From Orientallactaga sibirica (taxonomy: Eukaryota > Chordata > Mammalia > Rodentia > Dipodidae): a stretch of 64,000 nucleotides of DNA. Within the stretch, counting starts at the first letter, position 1. Each line of letters begins with the position of its first letter. The stretch covers positions 43,430,501 through 43,494,500 of the forward strand of contig JAEOAD010000012.1 in the NCBI GenBank assembly GCA_036365145.1, in the 5' to 3' direction. Below the pieces are notes generated by a model that had not been told where the DNA came from, did not search any database, and worked only from the letters and a program-made list of their open reading frames with translations. A program made the position numbers and the translations under genes. Shown here in pieces: positions 35,473-48,033 of the stretch.

Positions 35473-35742
35473 TTTTTTAATTTTTTTTAAATTATTTTAT
35501 TTATTTTTGGAGAGAGACACAGAAAGAGACAGACAGAGAGGGAGAAGGAGACAGAGAATGGACACGCCAGCAGTCTCAGCTACTAAGAACGAAATCCAGA
35601 TGTGTGTGCCCCCTTGTGGACAAGTGCAGCATTGTGCCCTTGCATCACTTTGCATCTGGCTAAATGTGGGACCTGGAGATTGGAACCCGGTTCTTAGGCT
35701 TAGAAGGCCGGCACCTTAACTGCTAAACCATCTCTCCAGTCC
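35473..35742 (-). mobile_element. DIP SINE, long type, with TSD
   Basis: Complete copy, tail left, head 'ccatctctccagtcc' right. TSD aggttatact at 35463-35472 and 35743-35752 is exact. It keeps the long-type middle segment. Confidence 0.95.
35606..35619 (-). promoter_or_regulatory. CTCF-like motif in a DIP SINE
   Basis: On the minus strand CCACAAGGGGGCAC, one position from the CTCF core. Binding is inferred only. Confidence 0.35.
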
Positions 35743-35752
35743 AGGTTATACT

Positions 35753-36285
35753 CTTATATTTCCTGTCAGCTGCCCCCATTCCACTGAAAACCTTCCTCAG
35801 TAGGGTTTTTGATATTCACTATGGAGTCTTAAAGTCCTCAGTCACACTTTGTTATCTTTATGATTCTCCTCTGAATTCTAGGTCTATCACATGTGTGAAA
35901 ATTCTCTTGGTTTTCTTGGGTACATATTCTCTTGGCATCTGAATTTCCTGGTCCCTAGTGCTTGGTGTTTTCTCTCTTTTATCTTGCCTTAAGCCCTGAG
36001 TTCTTCACCACACAATCTCTTAGTTTACTTCGTCCATTTATCAATTCATTGTTAAAATAGGATAAGGACCCAAAAGTTGGGGTTTACAAGCCTTCTCTGA
36101 GCCCCCAAATCTTGCATCAACAGCATCTCTTCTCTTTTGTTGGTCTTGTTTACTATAAACACATCAGCAGGTCAAACCATGGAAGGGGATAGGAAGGTCA
36201 TGGATAACATGAAGCAATCCTTCCTAGGAACCATTTCAGCAGCTATCCACTACATATGAATACTTTATCTATAACTGATTTGAAA
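35753..36285. other. Unrecognised; shares a repeat with 34800-34900
   Basis: 36035-36115 resembles 34800-34900 in direct orientation ('tttatcaattcattgttaaa' against 'tttataaattctttgttaaa', then '...acccaaaa...'). No gene signal. Confidence 0.35.
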
Positions 36286-36315
36286 TCCAACACTTTTTTT
36301 TTTTTTTTTTATTTA

Positions 36316-36346
<31 letters not shown>

Positions 36347-36444
36347 ATGGGTGTGCCAGCTGCCTCTCAGCTGCTGTGAACAAACTCCAGGTGCTTCCTC
36401 CCCCTTGTGGGCAAGTGCGACATTGTGCCCTGTGTCACTTTTTT

Positions 36445-36707
36445 TTTTATTTTTTTTTTTTATTTTTAGAGAGAGACACAGAGAGAGACAGACAGAGAGA
36501 GAGGGAGAGGGAGACAGAGAATGGGCTCACCAGCAGTCTCTCAGCTGCTGTGAACAAAATTCAGATGGGTGCACCCCCTTGTGGGCAAGTGCGGCATTGT
36601 GCTGTTATGTCACTTTGCATCTGGCTAAACGTGGGACCTGGAGATTGGAACCGGGTTCTTAGTCTTAGGAGGCAGGCACCATAACCACTAAGCCATCTCT
36701 TCAGCCC
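36445..36707 (-). mobile_element. DIP SINE, long type, inserted in another DIP
   Basis: Complete copy with tail, GA-rich block, 'ctcaccagcagtctctcagc' and head 'gccatctcttcagcccc'. It is bounded by a similar 17-base stretch of the host SINE (starting near 36428 and 36708: 'ccctgtgtcac...' and 'cccttgtgtcat...'), a slightly decayed TSD. Confidence 0.93.
36571..36584 (-). promoter_or_regulatory. CTCF-like motif in the inner DIP SINE
   Basis: Minus-strand CCACAAGGGGGTGC. The host SINE has a poorer version at 36397-36410. Confidence 0.3.
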
Positions 36708-36759
36708 CCTTGTGTCATTTTTTGAGTCTGGCTACACGTGGGACCTGGAGATTGGAACC

Positions 36760-37203
36760 TGTTGGGCCCTGCCCAGTGTGAAGCTGAGTGGTTAGCCCAG
36801 CCAGTCTTGGCCTACTCCCGGTGAGGCCTAGTCGAGCTTCCAGAGCCTGAGTAGAGTTTGGTGACCTGTCCTTGAAGTGACTCAGCACCTAAGCTGAAAC
36901 TGCCTCCACCCAGCTGCTGCTGACATGGTGAAATACTATTGGCCCTTATACCTTTCTCTCATCCCCTCTTCCCTCCCCCTTCCTCAAAATATATAAATAC
37001 CTCCCCATGACAATAAATGGGGAGAGATTTCCGCCTTAGGCGGTCTCTACGACTCAATGTGGTTTTTCTCCCCGGTGTTTTAGGGGGGGAGGGGTTTGAG
37101 TCGCCGACACCCGCCTTCTCGCTCAGCCTCGAGAGAAGTGGCTGGCCCGGTTCTCTCTCTCTTCCGCTCTACCTGCCGGTGGTGGAGGGAAAAATCCCCG
37201 GCA
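36760..37203 (+). mobile_element. Solo LTR, class II (ERVK-like), inside a DIP SINE
   Basis: A 444-bp unit from TGTTGGGCCCTGCCCAGTG to CCCCGGCA, with 6-bp flanks ggaacc (36754-36759) and ggaact (37204-37209); six bases is the usual duplication of class II elements. A TATA-like 'atatataaata' (36989-36999) and AATAAA (37012-37017) lie in the expected order, followed by a CCGCC/GGCGG hairpin (37031-37043). It is GC- and CpG-rich, unlike its surroundings. No internal genes remain. The family name was not determined. Confidence 0.85.
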
Positions 37204-37279
37204 GGAACTTGCGTCCTTAGGCTTGGCAGGCAGGTGCCTTAACTGCCAAGGCATCTCTCCAGTCCTCAAACACATTTTT

Positions 37280-38143
37280 ATATCATCCTATGGAATTTCA
37301 GAAAGGTGTTGAGTTGTATTTTTTCAACACAGGCCATCTTAAATTGGTGAAACTAAAACCAATCACATTGGAAGGATCCATGCAAACTTTTAATTTGGTG
37401 GTTAATTTTCTGCAGGAGGGAAAGAGAAAGGTAGAGAACTTTGCAAATATCTCACTGAAACTTGAGGGCTGGTCAGGAGACAAGTCTTAAAAGTAAATTT
37501 ACATCTGAATAAGCAGGTAGAACTCTGGAGAGAGATTGTGTGTCACCTTTCAAGGGACAGTAAGTCTCAGGACGTTAAAAACATTTTTTGATTTTAACAT
37601 TGGAGCCACTGTTTTTTATTTTCCTTCTTGGAAGAGGTTATTTACTTTGCAGAGTGTGTGCACCATGGTTCTGATTATATTTTCAAGGTTTATCCTCTTA
37701 GAAGCTTCATGTCTCCCTCTTCTATAAATGCTAAGATTTATTTTTGGAGTGTGAGGGGAGTTTAGATTTTGACTAGCTACAGTATGCCTCCAAGATGTTA
37801 TCTGATTCTCATTGTGTTAGCCCAGGGGTAAGAACAGAGGCAAAAAGGAATCAGAAAAGTGATTTGCCATAAACAAATAATCATCTCTTTTGCTTCCAAA
37901 ACCTCATGTGTGATTTGTAAGATACTATTAATAGATATAAGATTATGTTTAGAGGTCTAAATAAGCATTCATCTGTTTGTAAGTAGTGTATTTCTTAATA
38001 AAATAAAGGCTGAATTGATGATAGCCAAATAGTATTACATTTAAAATCTGATTGAATATTTCTTCTAATTATAATTTTGTATATACAAATATATATATTT
38101 AATGATATAATAGAATTGTAAAAGAAAACATATATTGTTTGGC
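37280..38143. other. No feature recognised
   Basis: Ordinary AT-rich sequence without recognised repeats. Open frames of about 60 codons are at chance level. Confidence 0.55.
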
Positions 38144-38327
38144 CAAAATATTTATTTTTATTTGAAAGAGAGAGAGAGAGAGAGAGTGGGTGTGCCAAGG
38201 CCTCTAGCCACCACAATCGACTTCTAGATGCATGTGCCACCTTGTACATGTGGCTTATGTAGGTAGTGGGGAATAAAACCTGGTTTTGCAGGCAAGCACC
38301 TTAACCACTAAGCCCTCTCTCCAGCCC
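38144..38327 (-). mobile_element. DIP SINE, short type
   Basis: Minus-strand copy with (GA)n (38166-38186), 'gatgcatgtgccaccttgta' and head 'agccctctctccagccc'. Confidence 0.92.
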
Positions 38328-40362
38328 TAAAAATCTGACCTTAAGACACATTATTCCAAATGAAAATATATAGGCAGTAGTTTCAATCTAAGTTATATAA
38401 TGCAGTTGTATGCTTTTTAAGAGAACAAGATGAACTGCTATGTACTCAAAACTTATGAAAAATAATTCATAAGTATTTAATATGTTGATTAGATGACAGC
38501 TTCTATGAACAACTATAATTTTAATTAATAAGGCTTTTATGAAATGATTACTCTTTTCTAAACAAATATGATTGAAAAACCTTTTCTTAGAATTAATTTT
38601 GAAAGTTTTGAAATAGACAAAATTGGTCAATAAGGATAATATTATCTTAAACCTAATAGTGAGGTCCAGTGAGTGTGCACTCATGCAATTTACATTTCAC
38701 ATGATGTAGCTGGAATTTAGCGGTCTGTGTGAAATAAGAATCAGGGATCACATGTTTCCACTTGCAACAGATGACAGTGCTGACTTCCAAGGGGGAACTT
38801 CTCCACATCAGAAAAATTATCTTTGAATACTTTAATTACTAATTCTGTAACCACAGTCCATCTATTAATTAGTTGAACTACTCCCAACTCATATCATCAG
38901 TCATTATTTTTAATTTTAATATAGCTGAGGATTTACCTGTGGGAATCTATTAAGGAAAAGGGAAAAAATGATCATATAACTCAATGTCTCTTAAGCCATT
39001 GCTCAGCTCAGCTATTGAAAAAGTTACTAAAGCATTCAGCCAGAAAGAGTAGGTTAGAAACATGTACTTGAATTGCAAAGAAAGAAAGAGACACAAGGTT
39101 ATTAGTCATGACCCATTTTATTTTTATGTGTTTATTCTGTAAACCATGATGTGTTAGATTTTTAGGTGCTAATGTTTCACTGTTCTTGCTGTACAAACTC
39201 TTCTACTTCTGTTACAGGTAGAAAGAAGAGGGAAAGGACAGTAATTATTGATCCCAGATTAAGGAGAAAGCTTTTTAAACATTGCAAATTAAATTTTCTT
39301 GATCATAAATCTATATCACATGACTTTCCTTATTATAAGGCAGCCTTAAATGAATATTGCTGCTGTACTGCTCAGAATTGAGATTTGGTTATTAAGGAAG
39401 TATAGGAAACGGAGTTCAGATAGGTAATCCCACAATATGAAATAAGATTAGTATCTTGTCTGGATTATGGTGAATTTTGATTACAAAAGATACATTTCCT
39501 CACAAATAACATTGATTTAATTTGGCTAATATTAACATATACCTCCTTGTATCTGAAAATGTAAGAATACATGAAGAATATTCCCTTCCCTTCCTCCTCC
39601 CTTCTTCTCTCTTCCTCCCTATCTATCTGTCAGAATTTTTCTGTATGTGTTAATTGTTGATACAAAGAATAGGTAGAGCTCCTTTCTTACAAAAGACCAG
39701 CTACTTGGCTTGGAGCTTTATTTGTGTTGAAAACAGACTCAAACTTAGATCAATAAGAGGTTAGTGAAAGATTTCAAACTTTTACTTCAAAAATTGCTTC
39801 TTCAATTGATTTCTAAATGGCCTCAAGGAAATAATCTAGCACATTTGTATCCATTTACAAATGAGAAGTACAATGTTTATTTTCTTATCTCACATGGGTG
39901 TTATATGAACTAATTAGTCCCTTATAATTAGCTTGCAGAGTTACTTTGCTATTAGTTTATTCTGCAGAATTGACTGGTGAGGCTTCCTAACATTTGCTAA
40001 AAATTCTATTGACTGAACAACTGTTCAGGTTTATTTATGTATGTAAATTTAAATCTCATTTACCAAAGAAACAAATACTGAGCTAGAATTGCTCTTAAGA
40101 ATTTCCTCTTTTGCACCTGTATTAAGCTCTAAAATATCAATATAACATGCCATTAGAATGTCTTTATTGTGACATTTCTAAGAAACCACATAATATAGCC
40201 TCTTAACACTAAGATTTAAACATGTCCAGGAAACCTACAGTTTTTCATGATGAACTCTCCTTTATATTTACTTAACAATTTTATCCTCTCTTCAAATATT
40301 CCCAGTGAATTTTGCATCATAGAACAAATACGTTTGTAAACATAGTAAACATATATGATCAT

Positions 40363-40373
<11 letters not shown>
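38328..40373. other. AT-rich sequence, nothing recognised
   Basis: About 2 kb without a recognised element; candidate for true single-copy DNA. Confidence 0.55.

Positions 40374-40410
<37 letters not shown>
40374..40410. repeat. (AT)n microsatellite
   Basis: About 18 AT units, preceded by 'catacatacat' units. Confidence 0.98.
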
Positions 40411-40413
<3 letters not shown>

Positions 40414-41039
40414 ACATATAGGATCATATATGTGTGTGTATTCACCATATATATCAAAATGCACAATCTATAAACTTATGAGTTATAAGCTATACATCAA
40501 TAAATCATCACAAAGTCATCATATAGATATATAGAGAGAGAACTAACCTGAATATGAAATATACTTGATCCCTTTCACATTCCCTTCCTATCATGTATAT
40601 CTTCCTGAATGCAGAGCAGTCAGGTAAAATGGAAATTACAACATATTTTATAAGCATTTACACTAAACAATTTTTGTAGTTCCTTAAAATTAATTTAATT
40701 TAATTGAAGATTTTTCATTTTTTACTATATATTACTCTTTGAAAGATTACATTATATCTAACAATGTTAGTTTGTTGGCCTTAAAATTTCATGTAATATG
40801 ACATCAGTATATTGCAGATATTATTTTTGTCTGATTTGTTTTAGTTTAGATTATGTTTGTTATGGATAGATATTTCAATAGTATCCAGATAGGGAAATAA
40901 TTTATTCAGAATTTAAAATCTTTTGATGCTCATGAGAATATAATCTTATGGACTAAATTACTAACTAAAATTTATGACTCATAAAAATGTATATGTAACT
41001 ATTTTAGCAACAGTTTTCAAAATATTATACAGAATAATT
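40411..41039. other. AT-rich sequence, nothing recognised
   Basis: No feature recognised. Confidence 0.55.
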
Positions 41040-41300
41040 GCCCCAACATACATTCCTACTGATAGAAGATGAGAACCTCAGTTCCTGTCCATCCTTTCCA
41101 ACACTGGACATGGTCATATTCTAAATACTTACCATGCTACAGTGAATGTAGTGGTATAGCATGATGGCTTAAATATGTATTACTCTATTTTATAATGAAG
41201 ATGAAACCTGTCAAATGATTTTTTTGGTTATTTGAATATCCCTGTGTTAAAGTGCATCTTCAAATTTATTGCCAATGTTTCTATTGCTGTCTATGTTTTG
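41040..41300 (-). mobile_element. Old L1 ORF2 3' fragment
   Basis: 'aacatacattcctactgat', 'cagttcctgtccatcctttc' and 'tatttgaatatccctgtgtt' follow the minus-strand text of the L1 ORF2 end (compare 1840-2000), with heavy divergence typical of pre-rodent L1M subfamilies. Confidence 0.7.
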
Positions 41301-41756
41301 TAGGGCATACACAGATGGTCATATGCATATGAAACAAAAAGTGTGTGTGTTGTATTGTGCATATTCATGTGCATATACAGATGATACAGTTTTAAAGGAT
41401 GGATGATAGGTTAAAAAAGGAATGAAAACCAGTCCTTAATGAAATGACAATTAATGATTTAATTTAGAATTCATTGTTCCTATGGAGATAGAGAGACACA
41501 GTCCATAACTTTACTATTGTCAGTGATTACATTTTAAAGGAATGCTTTTTTTAACTCTTAAAAGTATGCACATGTTGCTCTGATAAACAATTTCTCATTC
41601 ATGTCCATATAGGCAAACCTAATTTTACTCAGTGTATCACACACAGAAATTAGGAAAAGAAAAGCGAGAGAGAAAGATACATCAAATAAAGAGAAGCTAA
41701 TTGGGGAAAATAAAAGCATCAGAAGAATGGGATAGGGATCAAGACAAGATAAATTA
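41301..41756. other. AT-rich sequence, nothing recognised
   Basis: Short GT run near 41341; otherwise nothing recognised. Confidence 0.55.
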
Positions 41757-41955
41757 GGACTGGAGAGATTGTTAAAACACTTGCCTGTGAAACCTAAGGA
41801 CCCAGGTTTGATTCCCAAATAAGCCAGATGTGCATGTTGGTGCTTGTGTCTGGAGTTTGTTTGCAGTAGCGAGAGGCCCTTGCATGCCCATTCTCTCTTC
41901 CCTATCCTCACTTTCTCTCTCTCTCCAACAAATAAATAAATAAATAAGAAATGAT
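41757..41955 (+). mobile_element. DIP SINE, short type
   Basis: 'ggactggagagattgttaaa' head, 'gacccaggtttgattcccaa' and the tail 'aataaataaataaataag'. Moderately diverged. Confidence 0.9.
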
Positions 41956-43019
41956 AAAAAGAGAAGGTAATTAAATGATCAAAATACATTATTGATATGT
42001 ATAAAAATTGTCAATAAAATTTTGAAAAGACATTTGGGAATTATAGGACACACATAGATCTCAAAAGAATTGAAGGCAATTGTCAGCTCCTTTTTGTAAG
42101 TGGTACAAGGCAATCAAGCAGTCAAATTTTAGTACTTTATTTTCTTAACAGCTTTAAATGTTCTTAGGAAGGCAGTTTCATGAGGGCTGGGGTCATGTTA
42201 AGGATATATTCTCAAACTGTCAGAAACAAAGCATGTGCACTCGTGCACGCGCGTGTGTGTATGTGTATATGTGTGTGTTAATTTGGGAGAGGAGGTAGAC
42301 AGAATCATGATCTCAGAACCTAATTTTTATAAAGTTGAGGTATAGTCAAAAAGAATTCTCAGTGGAGCCTGGCTTGACTTTGGGGGAAGAAGTAATCTGT
42401 CATATCAGCAATCCTAAATCATGTTAATCCTGATATGGGCTCAGTGTGATGTGGATTTATGTCGGCATCCTTCCCAAAGCCTTTATACCTTATCTAATCA
42501 TAACAAAATAGCATAAAACTATCAGTCAAGAGGTATTCGACAAAATACTTTAACAGTAGTACTCTTCAAATTCATAAAGAAAACAAGGAAGTTTTGAAAC
42601 AATTACAACCAAGAGGAAACTAAGAAACAATGACAACTAAACATAGTGTGGTATCCTGGAATAGAAAATGTTCATTAGATGGAAACTAAGAAAACATGAA
42701 TGAAGTATGGATTTTAGGTAATACCATATCATTATTTATACTGCATAACATGTATCATGCAAATAGAAAATGTTAATAGCAAGACATTGCCTGAGATATG
42801 CCAGCAATTTTTAGAGTCTAAATTTTCCCTATAAGCTTATAAAAATGTTCTAAAACTAAATAATTAAAATTCAGTTGTACATCCATGTACTACTAACAAA
42901 GAATAATTGGAAACATGAAAGTTTAACACCTTTTCCAATTGCATTAAATAGCAATGTACCCATCTGACCTCTGTGAGCTCTTAAAAACAGGGAACGATTC
43001 TAGGTATCTTTACAACCAT
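41956..43019. other. Non-repeat sequence with a Z-DNA-prone patch
   Basis: 42232-42280 is almost purely alternating purine-pyrimidine with GCGCG in the middle. Nothing else recognised. Confidence 0.55.
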
Positions 43020-43255
43020 TTTCACACTGAAACTCTAGAAACTTCCATCCCCTTTCCTAGGTTCCCATGTTTATTGTCAAGCTCTCCTGTTCTTGGCTTG
43101 TAGTTGAATCACTCCAGTTTCTGCCTAGTTATCAGTGGTAGTTTCCATACATTTTTCACATTGTCCTCTTATTAGAACACCAGATATAACACATTGAGGG
43201 CTCATTCTATTCCTGAATATCATAACTAATTACTTAATAAACTATTTCTAATCCA
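43020..43255 (-). mobile_element. MLT1/MST-like LTR fragment
   Basis: 'cacattgtcctcttattaga', 'acaccagatataac', 'gggctcattctattcc' and 'atcataactaattac' follow in order the reversed MLT1/MST consensus. Old and truncated. Confidence 0.7.
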
Positions 43256-44914
43256 AGTTTTATTTGAGGCTACAGATGTTAAGATGCTATCATATCCAAA
43301 TTACAATGATATTTCATAATTCTGACATACATATCTTGTAAAAATTTCATTTATTCATAGGTTTAATATTTGAGCATGTTGCTATGAATATTAGCTTAGT
43401 ATTCATGTTTTCTCTTTGTTTACATTATGTGGAAGCATAATTGGTCTGAGATGGGTTATTCACTGTTGTCTTGATGATATTTTTGCAGGCTTCAGTGTTT
43501 TATGCCTGATTTTATTAATTACTAAGCAGTTTTGCTACCTCTTTTAGCTTTTCTGTATTTGCATCCTCAGACTTATTACAGTGGGTGGAGTTTTCAGAAA
43601 ATATTGGATGGAAATCAAGAAAGTAGAATTATTGGGACTATTTTTGACCTTGAGAGAAATGCAGTGTAATTAGAAGGATTTTTCTAAATGTCTTCCAAAG
43701 CTAGAAGGCTGATGTCTTGCCTTGGACAAGGGGTTAAAGCTTCAGTTGTCCCACTTTGTCCCACTCAGCTGTGTACCATTCCTGTGAATTAGGTTGAGCC
43801 TTGGGGAGTGTCCAAAGGTCATGGCTAGAAATCTTTGTGGCTTCAATGTGAGCTCAGAACGCCTATTTATCACTGCATACCCCTTGTGTGTATTTAGCTT
43901 GTTGGGTTTGCTCATGTATCTATTTGTGGCATGCCACTGTAACTCTTTATATCACTTCTAGAAACAGTATAGTTATAAAATCTATCCTATAAAAGACTTA
44001 CCTCTTTCTTAAGATTAGGTAATTTGAGATTCTGTGCTTTACATTATACTTTCTATGTGAAAAACCATGTGATGATTCTCTTCCTTGGTTAGTTATCATT
44101 GTTAGGAAGCAAGTGTTCGTATGTAGCCATTTTCTACACTCACATAACATGTGAAAGTTTGTGTTTACATCAGTAATAACACAAATGATTATCAAGAAAA
44201 AAAAGCAGCTCATAGAATAATATGTACCATTTTTCGACATTTAAAGATAGCATACCATGTTGTAACCAATCTCTTATATTTAAGCAAATTTTTCACCACT
44301 TTACATTAAAATATGACAATAATTAATATCACACTGACTATACCTTTCATTATAAAGTTATATCTATGAATTAGAAATAGTTTAAATTTATACTAATAAT
44401 AAAAACAAGCAATGTTATTCCTGGAAAATTTCTGTTTACAAATTCTAAATGAGCCTATGTTTTTACTTAAGATTCTTCACTCAAATGTGTTGGGGCACTA
44501 CAATTACGGTTGTCAATCAAGAAAATAAGCTATAATTTGATAATTTGTTCAAAATTCTCATGTAAAAATGAATGGATCAAAAGAGAACTCTGCAGCTGTA
44601 GGGATATTACCAGCCCAGGTTCACCCTCTCTTTTCAAACAGAAAATACTGGGAAATAACACACATCATTTTTTATTGTTTGTTTTTATAGAGCCAAGCAT
44701 GTAATCATTTTAATAATGTCAACAAGAGTAAATATACGCAGTTGCACTTATACTTAAAAGTTAACAGAAAAGTAGAATGTAGAAATTTCAAATAACATTT
44801 CCCCAATTGAAATAACTATTCATTTGAGGATAGAAATGTTTATAACATATTCTGAAAATACTTCTAGTTCAAATGGAGTGCTTGTTGCATGTTGTTACTG
44901 ACATTTTTATTTTT
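43256..44914. other. No feature recognised
   Basis: AT-rich; a somewhat GC-richer part lies at 43690-43900 without coding or repeat signal. Confidence 0.5.
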
Positions 44915-45000
44915 ATTTATTTTTTAGTCAGGGTCTTCTTAGGTCACCCACACAGGCATCAGAGATTACAGATATGTGTCCCCAGGCTTGGCCAAGTAGA
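44915..45000 (-). mobile_element. B1-like fragment, degraded
   Basis: 'gtcagggtcttcttaggtca' and 'gcatcagagattacagatat' recall a reversed B1 with a large internal loss. Confidence 0.45.
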
Positions 45001-45546
45001 ATTTTCTGTGAAGATAGTACTGCAAAATAATGTGATTATGAGACCAGCCATGTAGGGAGCTATTGTGTTTCCTAAAAAAATGTCACATCACTCTGACCAG
45101 GAATGCATGACTTTTGGAGAATGGAAAAAGGAGCAACACAAGAGGATATATACAAAATGAATATTTGAAATACTGCATTTTGTTGCCTAGAAATACCTGC
45201 CAAGTCTATAACACTAAGAAATTTTGTATATTCAGCATAATGTCAGTATGAAGGATTTACCAAATATTCAATGAAGAAATTAATAAATATATGAATAAGT
45301 GGATATTTACACTCCAACAACAGGATACTTGGTTTACATTTTAGGTTAACTTTATACTACTAAGTTTCCCAATTATAAAGGTGTAAGGTTGAATTCTGGA
45401 GGGATGGGTATGGGAAACTTGGAAGTATTGAGTTTTCTAAAGGATGAAGTGAAGTCTTCAAGTTTTAATTTCATGAGTGACTCCAACATTCATTTGTTAA
45501 ATAATGGCTTTTTGATCTGCTGTTATTATTAAGTTTTCTCTACATT
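45001..45546. other. No feature recognised
   Basis: AT-rich, no signal. Confidence 0.55.
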
Positions 45547-45752
45547 TTTTTTTTTTTAATTCATTTATTTGAGAGACAGAGAGAGAGAGAGCACACAGGA
45601 GAATGGGCGGGCTAAGGACCAGCCTCTGCAAATGAACTCCAGACACTTGTGGTCCCTTGTTCATCTAGTTTACATGGGTCCTGGGGAATTGAACTTGGGC
45701 CTTTGGCTTTTGGCAGGCAAGCTCCTTAACTGCTAAACCATCTCACCAGCCA
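45547..45752 (-). mobile_element. DIP SINE, short type
   Basis: Poly-T/AAT tail, GA-rich block, 'ggcaagctccttaactgcta' and head 'ccatctcaccagcc'. 'ctacattttt' on both sides is a likely TSD. Confidence 0.92.
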
Positions 45753-45759
45753 AGCCGGT

Positions 45760-47776
45760 CCTACATTTTTAATGGTGGTTTATAATTAATACAATTAAAA
45801 TTATTAATAATACTTTAAAAGTAAAATAAACCTTTTTAAATTAAAAGTATATTTAAGAATAAATTTATGTAGGTTAAATTATTACCTTTTCCTTTTATAA
45901 AGAAATTCTATGTGTTATCATTACATTATCAAGTACTGCCATAATATCATTACTTTTTTTTTGAGATAAGGTAATACAAATGATGATTTTTCTTATGAGT
46001 CTTTAATATCACAAATACATACAATTATGTTTTATGTTAAATTGGAAAATATCAACTATATTAATTACCCCATCTGTTTCTCATTTGTAAAGAGAATGAT
46101 ATTGACCTGACTTTCCTAGCATGCATGGGGTTCTAAATTCAATCCCAGCATAAGAGAGAAAAAAAACACCATTAAACTATTATATATCCAGAATCCACAA
46201 TTGCAGATACACCCTTTAACATAGTCACTGCTCATTACATCTTTTATATTAGTTATGATCGGATATGTTCATTAATTCTTTTAATTATAACTCTATTATC
46301 TAATAAAACTGTTCTTTGTTTTTTGTATGTAAGTAGAAAGTAAAGAACGAAATAATTGTTTTGGAATTTGTAAGATTATTTTGATTTAATTTTATAGTCA
46401 TTACTTTTCTGCCACCATGGAACCAAGTCTCTTTCTCTCTCCCCCTCCCTCCCTCCTTGCATCTTGTTCATTTGGAGCTTGTTAATTACTTCTACATTAC
46501 ATACTAGCTTTACTCAAAGTTATGCTAACAGCCTTCTATGTGCCAGAATTTTTATTTGTACTTTCTCATAGTGTTAAGTATTATGAAGAAGGCAAACAAA
46601 CAGATATCTCCTTCATGAATATATTCAGAAATGAATCATTGGAAAGGAGTAACAGAGAGAAATAGAAGGACATTTCATTTAAAGCTTACAGAGATAGAGA
46701 ACAATCAATAAAGAAATGAACCAGGTTGAAAAAAATGGAAGAAGTGGTAGTGTCCTTTGTAATGTGGTGAACAAGATTTAGATTGCTATGAGATAGATGA
46801 AACTATGTAAAACAATGAAAAAACAATTACTTTGATATAGGTGTTGCTCCATGTATAGCTTTAATTTCAGTAGGGAATTGCCATGTGGGGGAATTGAGAA
46901 TGGAAGTTATAGCCTACTTAAAAGGATGGTGCAGTTCCTCAGGTAAGAGCTGATATTGGCTTAGTATTAGAATTGTAGCAGCAGCATTAGAGGCAATCTG
47001 CCTGGTGGGGAACCAACATCTACAGGATTTCCTCAATGTTCAGGCTGATATTAGAGAAAAAGAGAATAGAAAAGGTAATGGCAAAGGGTTTTGTTTATGT
47101 AACCGAATGGGTGATTATTCCCTTTACTGAGATGTAGACAGCTGCAGAACTGAGAAGTCTCAATATTACCTTCATATTGTATTAATCGATAGGTAATGTA
47201 ATAAATCATCCCAGGCATGCTGGGTATCTGAGAAGATTCAGTATATTTAACACAATATATTATGAAGACATTTTCATCAGCACGTTCAACAGGCCTGATT
47301 AATTTAGAAAAAAATTTGGAACAAATATTGCCTAAGATGTGTTTCAAAGACAAATGAATAGACAACTTAAGCCTCAGTAGGTAGAGCCTTCCTGTGTGGT
47401 ATACCTAGTGTTTTTACAAGCCTAGAGTAATAACTGTTATTTGTCATAAATTGTAACAAGTGAGCACCATAAATCTTTAAATATGACTCAAATTATACAT
47501 CCTACCATTTATTTTTTTTTTATTTCATCAAAGTGAATATCATAGACAATTAAATTAAAATATATTTTAAAAATATTTTTTTTTGCATAAAAAATTTCCC
47601 TTGGTTAGTGGATTTTTTGTGCTTGTTGATATAAAATAATTTCTTTATATTGAATCCTATTGAAAAAAGTGAGTTTGATGGTAGAAAGAGTTAATCCATA
47701 AAGAAAATGATATATACACAATTGCTTTTCCTATTTTAAAATCCTCATTACTTCTGAAATTGCAGTTGCTAATTTT
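45760..47776. other. AT-rich sequence, nothing recognised
   Basis: About 2 kb with a T/C-rich patch (46428-46458) but no recognised element or gene. Confidence 0.5.
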
Positions 47777-48019
47777 AATTTTTTGATGTTTATTTTTTAT
47801 TTATTCATTTGAGAGAGAAGACAAAGAGAGAAAGAGGCAGGTAGACAGAGAGAGAATGGGCGTGCCAGTACATCCATCCACTGCAAATGAACTCCATCCA
47901 GATGCATGTGCCACCTTGTGCATTTGGCTTACATGGGTTATGGGGAATTGAGCCTTGAAGCAGGGTTTTTAGGCTTCCCGGGCAAGAGCTTAACTGCTAA
48001 CCCATCTTTCCAGGCCCAA
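47777..48019 (-). mobile_element. DIP SINE, short type, with TSD
   Basis: Complete minus-strand copy. TSD 'cagttgctaatttt' (47763-47776) matches 'cagttgctaattta' (48020-48033) with one change. It holds a short internal repeat ('ctccatccagatg'). Confidence 0.95.
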
Positions 48020-48033
48020 CAGTTGCTAATTTA

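Larger units (their letters stand above)
36290..37265 (-). mobile_element. DIP SINE, long type, split by a SINE and an LTR
   Basis: Three pieces of one SINE: 36290-36444, 36708-36759 and 37204-37265. Joined in order they give a normal long DIP from tail to head 'ggcatctctccagtcc'. Flanks 'tccaacactttttt' (36286-36299) and 'tcaaacacattttt' (37266-37279) are a probable decayed TSD. Confidence 0.92.

Noticed and set aside
36256..36684. A 142-codon plus-strand frame rich in Arg/Glu
   Set aside because: It runs through the GA-rich blocks of two DIP SINEs; similar frames appear in other copies (35453, 57464).
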